Positions 61,721 to 64,000 of a stretch of DNA of 64,000 nt are shown here, piece by piece. Origin of the DNA: Pseudomonas sp. KK4. GTDB taxonomy: Bacteria; Pseudomonadota; Gammaproteobacteria; Pseudomonadales; Pseudomonadaceae. Location of the stretch: the NCBI RefSeq assembly GCF_001984065.1, contig NZ_LYVP01000007.1, positions 53,448 to 117,447 on the forward strand, in the 5' to 3' direction. Below the pieces are notes generated by a model. The model was given only the letters and a program-made list of their open reading frames with translations. It was not told the origin of the DNA and ran no database searches. The first letter of the stretch is position 1, and every line of letters starts with the position of its first letter. The position numbers and the translations under genes are program-made.

Positions 61721-62737
61721 TCAATCAGCGTCGTTGAGGATCAAACTGCGGTAATGCCCCGGATTGGACCCGGACCACTTGCGAAACGCCTTATAGAACG
61801 AGCTCGCGTCGGCAAACCCCAGTCGCGTGGCGATCTCGGCGAAGCTGATGCTCGGCTCGGCCAGCCAGACAATGGCCAATTCCTTGCGCACGCTGTCCTT
61901 GAGCCCTTGGTAGCTCTGGCCTTCCTCGGCCAGGCGCCGACGCAGGGTCGAGGCCGACATGCACAGTTGCTGCGCCAGGGCTTCGGTTTCGGGCCAGTGT
62001 TCGGCGGGCAACTGGCGCAGGTCGTGCTTGATGCGGCTGGCCAGGCTCTGGGGGTCGCGGTACTTCACCAGGATGTTGGCCGGCGCATGGGCCAGGAAAC
62101 GGCTGAGTTCCTCGGCGCTGCGCTTGATCGGCAGGTCCAGGCAATCGGCGGAGAAAATCATCCGCGTGCGCGGCCGATCGAAACGCAGGTTTTCGGAGAA
62201 CATCACCTGGTAGTCATCGCAGAAATCTGGCCGTGGGCAGCGCAACTCGATGGCCAGGATCGGTATCCGCCGCCCGGCCAGCCAGCAGGCCACGCCGTGG
62301 ACGATCATCCAATAAGTGAAATAGGTGAAGGCGCGACGCGGTTCGTGGTCGTCCTCCGACAGCACGATTTCCGCCAGGCTTTGTTGACGTACCAGCTCGG
62401 CGGGCATGCGTTCGAGCATCAACGACAGAAAATCCAAGCCACTGGTGAGCCCCGCCGCCAGGCTCGGCTGGACCATGGCACAACGGCACAGAAACGCCAG
62501 GCTGCCGGACTTGAGCTTGCGCGGGTCCATGCCGAAGAACTCATCGTCGCCACGCCGGGCCAGCAAGCGCCAGAGCCGCGCATAGGCCGTGGCCGGCACC
62601 CGGGCATCGGCGTTGCCCAGCAGGCCCGGGTCGATCCCGACCTTGTTCAACACCTCCTCGGTGGCGACACCCCGGGCGCAGCTTTGCAACAGCGCTTCAC
62701 GCACCAGTTGAATGGAGATGGTGTCTTTTTCCGACAT
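61721..62737 (-). CDS. AraC family transcriptional regulator
   Basis: 338-residue regulator. Residues about 20-205 form the arabinose-binding-like N-terminal domain seen in OruR/ArgR-like AraC proteins (LWRLLARRGDDEFFGMDPRKLKSGSLAFLCRCAMV). The C-terminal AraC domain (about 235-335) has both helix-turn-helices: QQLCMSASTLRRRLAEEG and FAEIATRLGFADASSFYKAFRKWSG. It lies immediately upstream of the acyl-CoA operon on the same strand and probably activates it in response to the substrate or its CoA ester (inference). Confidence 0.92.
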   Translation of the reverse strand: MSEKDTISIQLVREALLQSCARGVATEEVLNKVGIDPGLLGNADARVPATAYARLWRLLARRGDDEFFGMDPRKLKSGSLAFLCRCAMVQPSLAAGLTSGLDFLSLMLERMPAELVRQQSLAEIVLSEDDHEPRRAFTYFTYWMIVHGVACWLAGRRIPILAIELRCPRPDFCDDYQVMFSENLRFDRPRTRMIFSADCLDLPIKRSAEELSRFLAHAPANILVKYRDPQSLASRIKHDLRQLPAEHWPETEALAQQLCMSASTLRRRLAEEGQSYQGLKDSVRKELAIVWLAEPSISFAEIATRLGFADASSFYKAFRKWSGSNPGHYRSLILNDAD

Positions 62738-62813
62738 GGAGCGAGGGGAGCCTGTGTGCTTAATTGTGTCCGCATCTTACCCCAGCCAATGACACAAATC
62801 CCTTGTGGGAGCG

Positions 62814-62892
62814 GGCTTGCTCGCGAAGGCGGTGGGTCATTCAGTATTGATGTCGACTGACACGCCGCCTTCGCGAGCAAGCCCGCTCCCAC
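62814..62892. repeat. REPIN
   Basis: Arms GTGGGAGCGGGCTTGCTCGC and TTCGCGAGCAAGCCCGCTCC around GTATTGATGTCGACTGACAC, the same inner class as the REPIN at 57733. It lies between the divergent AraC and efeU genes. Confidence 0.88.
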
Positions 62893-62957
62893 AGGGGATG
62901 GGGTGATCTTCAGGGTTGTTCAGCTTAGGTTCAGGCAAATGTCAATCGATGGCATTT

Positions 62958-62976
62958 GGGAATGAGTGTCATTATG
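62958..62976. promoter_or_regulatory. Candidate Fur box upstream of efeU
   Basis: The 19 bases contain the perfect inverted repeat AATGA-GTG-TCATT and agree with the classic Fur consensus (GATAATGATAATCATTATC) at 13 of 19 positions by hand count. They lie about 40 bases before the efeU start. Iron-responsive repression of an iron permease is expected. Confidence 0.6.
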
Positions 62977-63016
62977 TTACAACTTCCCACCCTACTTTTT
63001 CTGCTCCCGGTGCTGA

Positions 63017-63874
63017 ATGCTCGTTCCTTTTCTGATCATGCTGCGCGAAGGCATCGAGGCGGCGTTGATCGTCGGCATCATCGCCAGCTACCTCAAACAG
63101 ACCGGCCGCGGCCAGTGGATGCCCGCCGTGTGGATCGGTGTTTTCCTCGCCGCCGCCCTTGCCCTGCTGGTGGGCGGGGGTCTGGAGCTGGTCAGCGCCG
63201 AATTCCCGCAGAAACAGCAGGAACTGTTTGAAGGCGTGGTCGGACTGATCGCCGTCGGCATCCTCAGCTCCATGGTGTTCTGGATGCGCAAGGTGGCGCG
63301 TTCGATCAAGCACTCGTTGCAAGCCTCCCTCGACCAGGCGTTGACCGGTTCCAGACATCAGGTCATGGCGCTGATCGCCATGGTGTTTTTCGCCGTGGCC
63401 CGGGAAGGTCTGGAAACGGTGTTTTTCCTGCTGGCGGTGTTCCAGCAGAGCGAAGGCCCGGCAGCACCGATCGGCGCCCTGCTGGGGCTGATTCTTGCGA
63501 TCGTCGTCGGTTTGCTGATCTACAGCGGCAGCATGCGCTTGAACCTCGGTGCGTTCTTTCGGTGGACCGGGCTGTTCATCCTGGTGGTGGCTGCCGGGAT
63601 CCTTGCCAACTCCGTGCAAGCGCTGCACGAAGCTGGCGTATGGAATCACCTGCAAACCGTGCTGTTCGACATCAGCGCCACCTTGCCGATGGACGGCCCG
63701 CTGGGTTCGGTACTGGCGGGGATGTTCGGTTACCAGGATGCGCCGACTGTCAGCACCCTCGGGGCGTATCTGATTTATCTGGTCGTGGCGTTGGCGATGT
63801 TCTTCATGCCAGCCCCCGCACCAAACACAAAACCCTGTAGGAGCGAGTTCACTCGCGATGGTGGTGAACGATAA
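63017..63874 (+). CDS. efeU: FTR1-family iron permease EfeU
   Basis: Inner-membrane iron transporter of 285 residues with about seven helices. The two iron-binding motifs are REGIE (10-14) in LIMLREGIEAALIVG and REGLE (129-133) in FFAVAREGLETVFFLL. EfeU works with periplasmic EfeO and EfeB. Upstream of the ATG the ribosome binding site is poor. The last 12-14 residues (KPCRSEFTRDGGER) are encoded by the left arm of a REPIN, so the natural C-terminus has been replaced or extended by repeat-derived sequence. A Fur-box candidate lies upstream. Confidence 0.92.
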   Translation: MLVPFLIMLREGIEAALIVGIIASYLKQTGRGQWMPAVWIGVFLAAALALLVGGGLELVSAEFPQKQQELFEGVVGLIAVGILSSMVFWMRKVARSIKHSLQASLDQALTGSRHQVMALIAMVFFAVAREGLETVFFLLAVFQQSEGPAAPIGALLGLILAIVVGLLIYSGSMRLNLGAFFRWTGLFILVVAAGILANSVQALHEAGVWNHLQTVLFDISATLPMDGPLGSVLAGMFGYQDAPTVSTLGAYLIYLVVALAMFFMPAPAPNTKPCRSEFTRDGGER

Positions 63875-63935
63875 CGCGGGGAATCAGGTGCCCCGTGGCG
63901 GTCTCTGGTTTTTCGCGAGCGAGCTCGCTCCTACA
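63837..63935. repeat. REPIN overlapping the 3' end of efeU
   Basis: Arms GTAGGAGCGAGTTCACTCGC and TTCGCGAGCGAGCTCGCTCC around GAACGATAACGCGGG, the same inner class as those at 4971 and 19598. The efeU stop codon (63872-63874) lies inside it. Confidence 0.87.
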
Positions 63936-63976
63936 GGGGGCGAGCCGATCCATATTCTCAGTCAGTAAGGGCTCCC

Positions 63977-64000
63977 ATGCCAACTTCCGCCCCACCCCAG
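63977..64000 (+). CDS. Start of the next gene, cut by window edge (possibly EfeO)
   Basis: Eight codons (MPTSAPPQ) follow AAGGG by about 8 bases. From the usual efeU-efeO-efeB order an EfeO-type periplasmic protein is expected, but nothing in eight residues proves it. Confidence 0.45.

Noticed and set aside
4971..63935. CRISPR-like or phage-attachment arrays
   Set aside because: The repeats are inverted REP pairs spread between genes, without regular direct repeats and spacers or cas genes, and no integrase or tRNA is near.

Overview
The window looks like chromosome of a Pseudomonas of the P. fluorescens group. The evidence is high G+C coding sequence, gene families typical of the genus (NhaB, DpkA, DUF5064, the glgA-treZ-malQ-treY-glgX cluster, EfeU, REP elements of the GTGGGAGCGGGCTTGCTCGCGA type), and short intergenic gaps with AGGAG-like ribosome binding sites. 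I see no rRNA, tRNA, CRISPR array, transposase or phage gene. The only repetitive DNA is a dense set of REP/REPIN palindromes.

Layout. 1-8400: a sigma-54 activator cut by the window edge, a small conserved protein, a delta-60 repeat protein, the NhaB antiporter, then a leftward operon gnd-zwf-HAD phosphatase (oxidative pentose phosphate branch). 8669-17346: a coiled-coil microprotein, the phosphoethanolamine transferase CptA, a small exported protein, a GNAT, a ZapE-like ATPase, an aldo/keto reductase, agmatinase with a polyamine-binding protein, and a divergent LysR regulator. 17581-25464: an NCS2 purine permease, a LEA-2 lipoprotein, a nitrilase, RidA, two overlapping LysR regulators, several small proteins and DpkA. 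25671-30443: one 1590-residue toxin-like protein with a C-terminal HEFSH zinc-protease motif. 30665-34981: small regulators and lipoproteins, DUF411/YqaA, a hydrolase and a D-hydroxyacid dehydrogenase.

35579-51411 is the centrepiece. A rightward alpha-glucan/trehalose cluster (glgA, treZ, malQ, treY, a DUF2934 protein, glgX) runs without a visible break into a translationally coupled cassette: a short acyl-CoA dehydrogenase-like protein, a PIG-L deacetylase, a NodS-type methyltransferase and a GT2 glycosyltransferase. A second PIG-L copy with an altered active site and an EEP-family phosphodiesterase follow. The combination of glycosyl transfer, de-N-acetylation and N-methylation recalls the enzyme logic of Nod-factor synthesis. 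It is the best candidate here for an undescribed pathway.

51688-55643: a classical autotransporter and a second one that is almost only beta-barrel, separated by a terminator and a highly structured leader. 55765-62737: a leftward acyl-CoA degradation operon (AMP-binding ligase, type II 3-hydroxyacyl-CoA dehydrogenase, thiolase, acyl-CoA dehydrogenase, enoyl-CoA hydratase) with an AraC regulator upstream. 63017-64000: EfeU iron permease behind a good Fur-box candidate, and the first codons of the next gene.

Limits: all functional names come from reading motifs and remembered family resemblance. No search, fold prediction or promoter mapping could be run.
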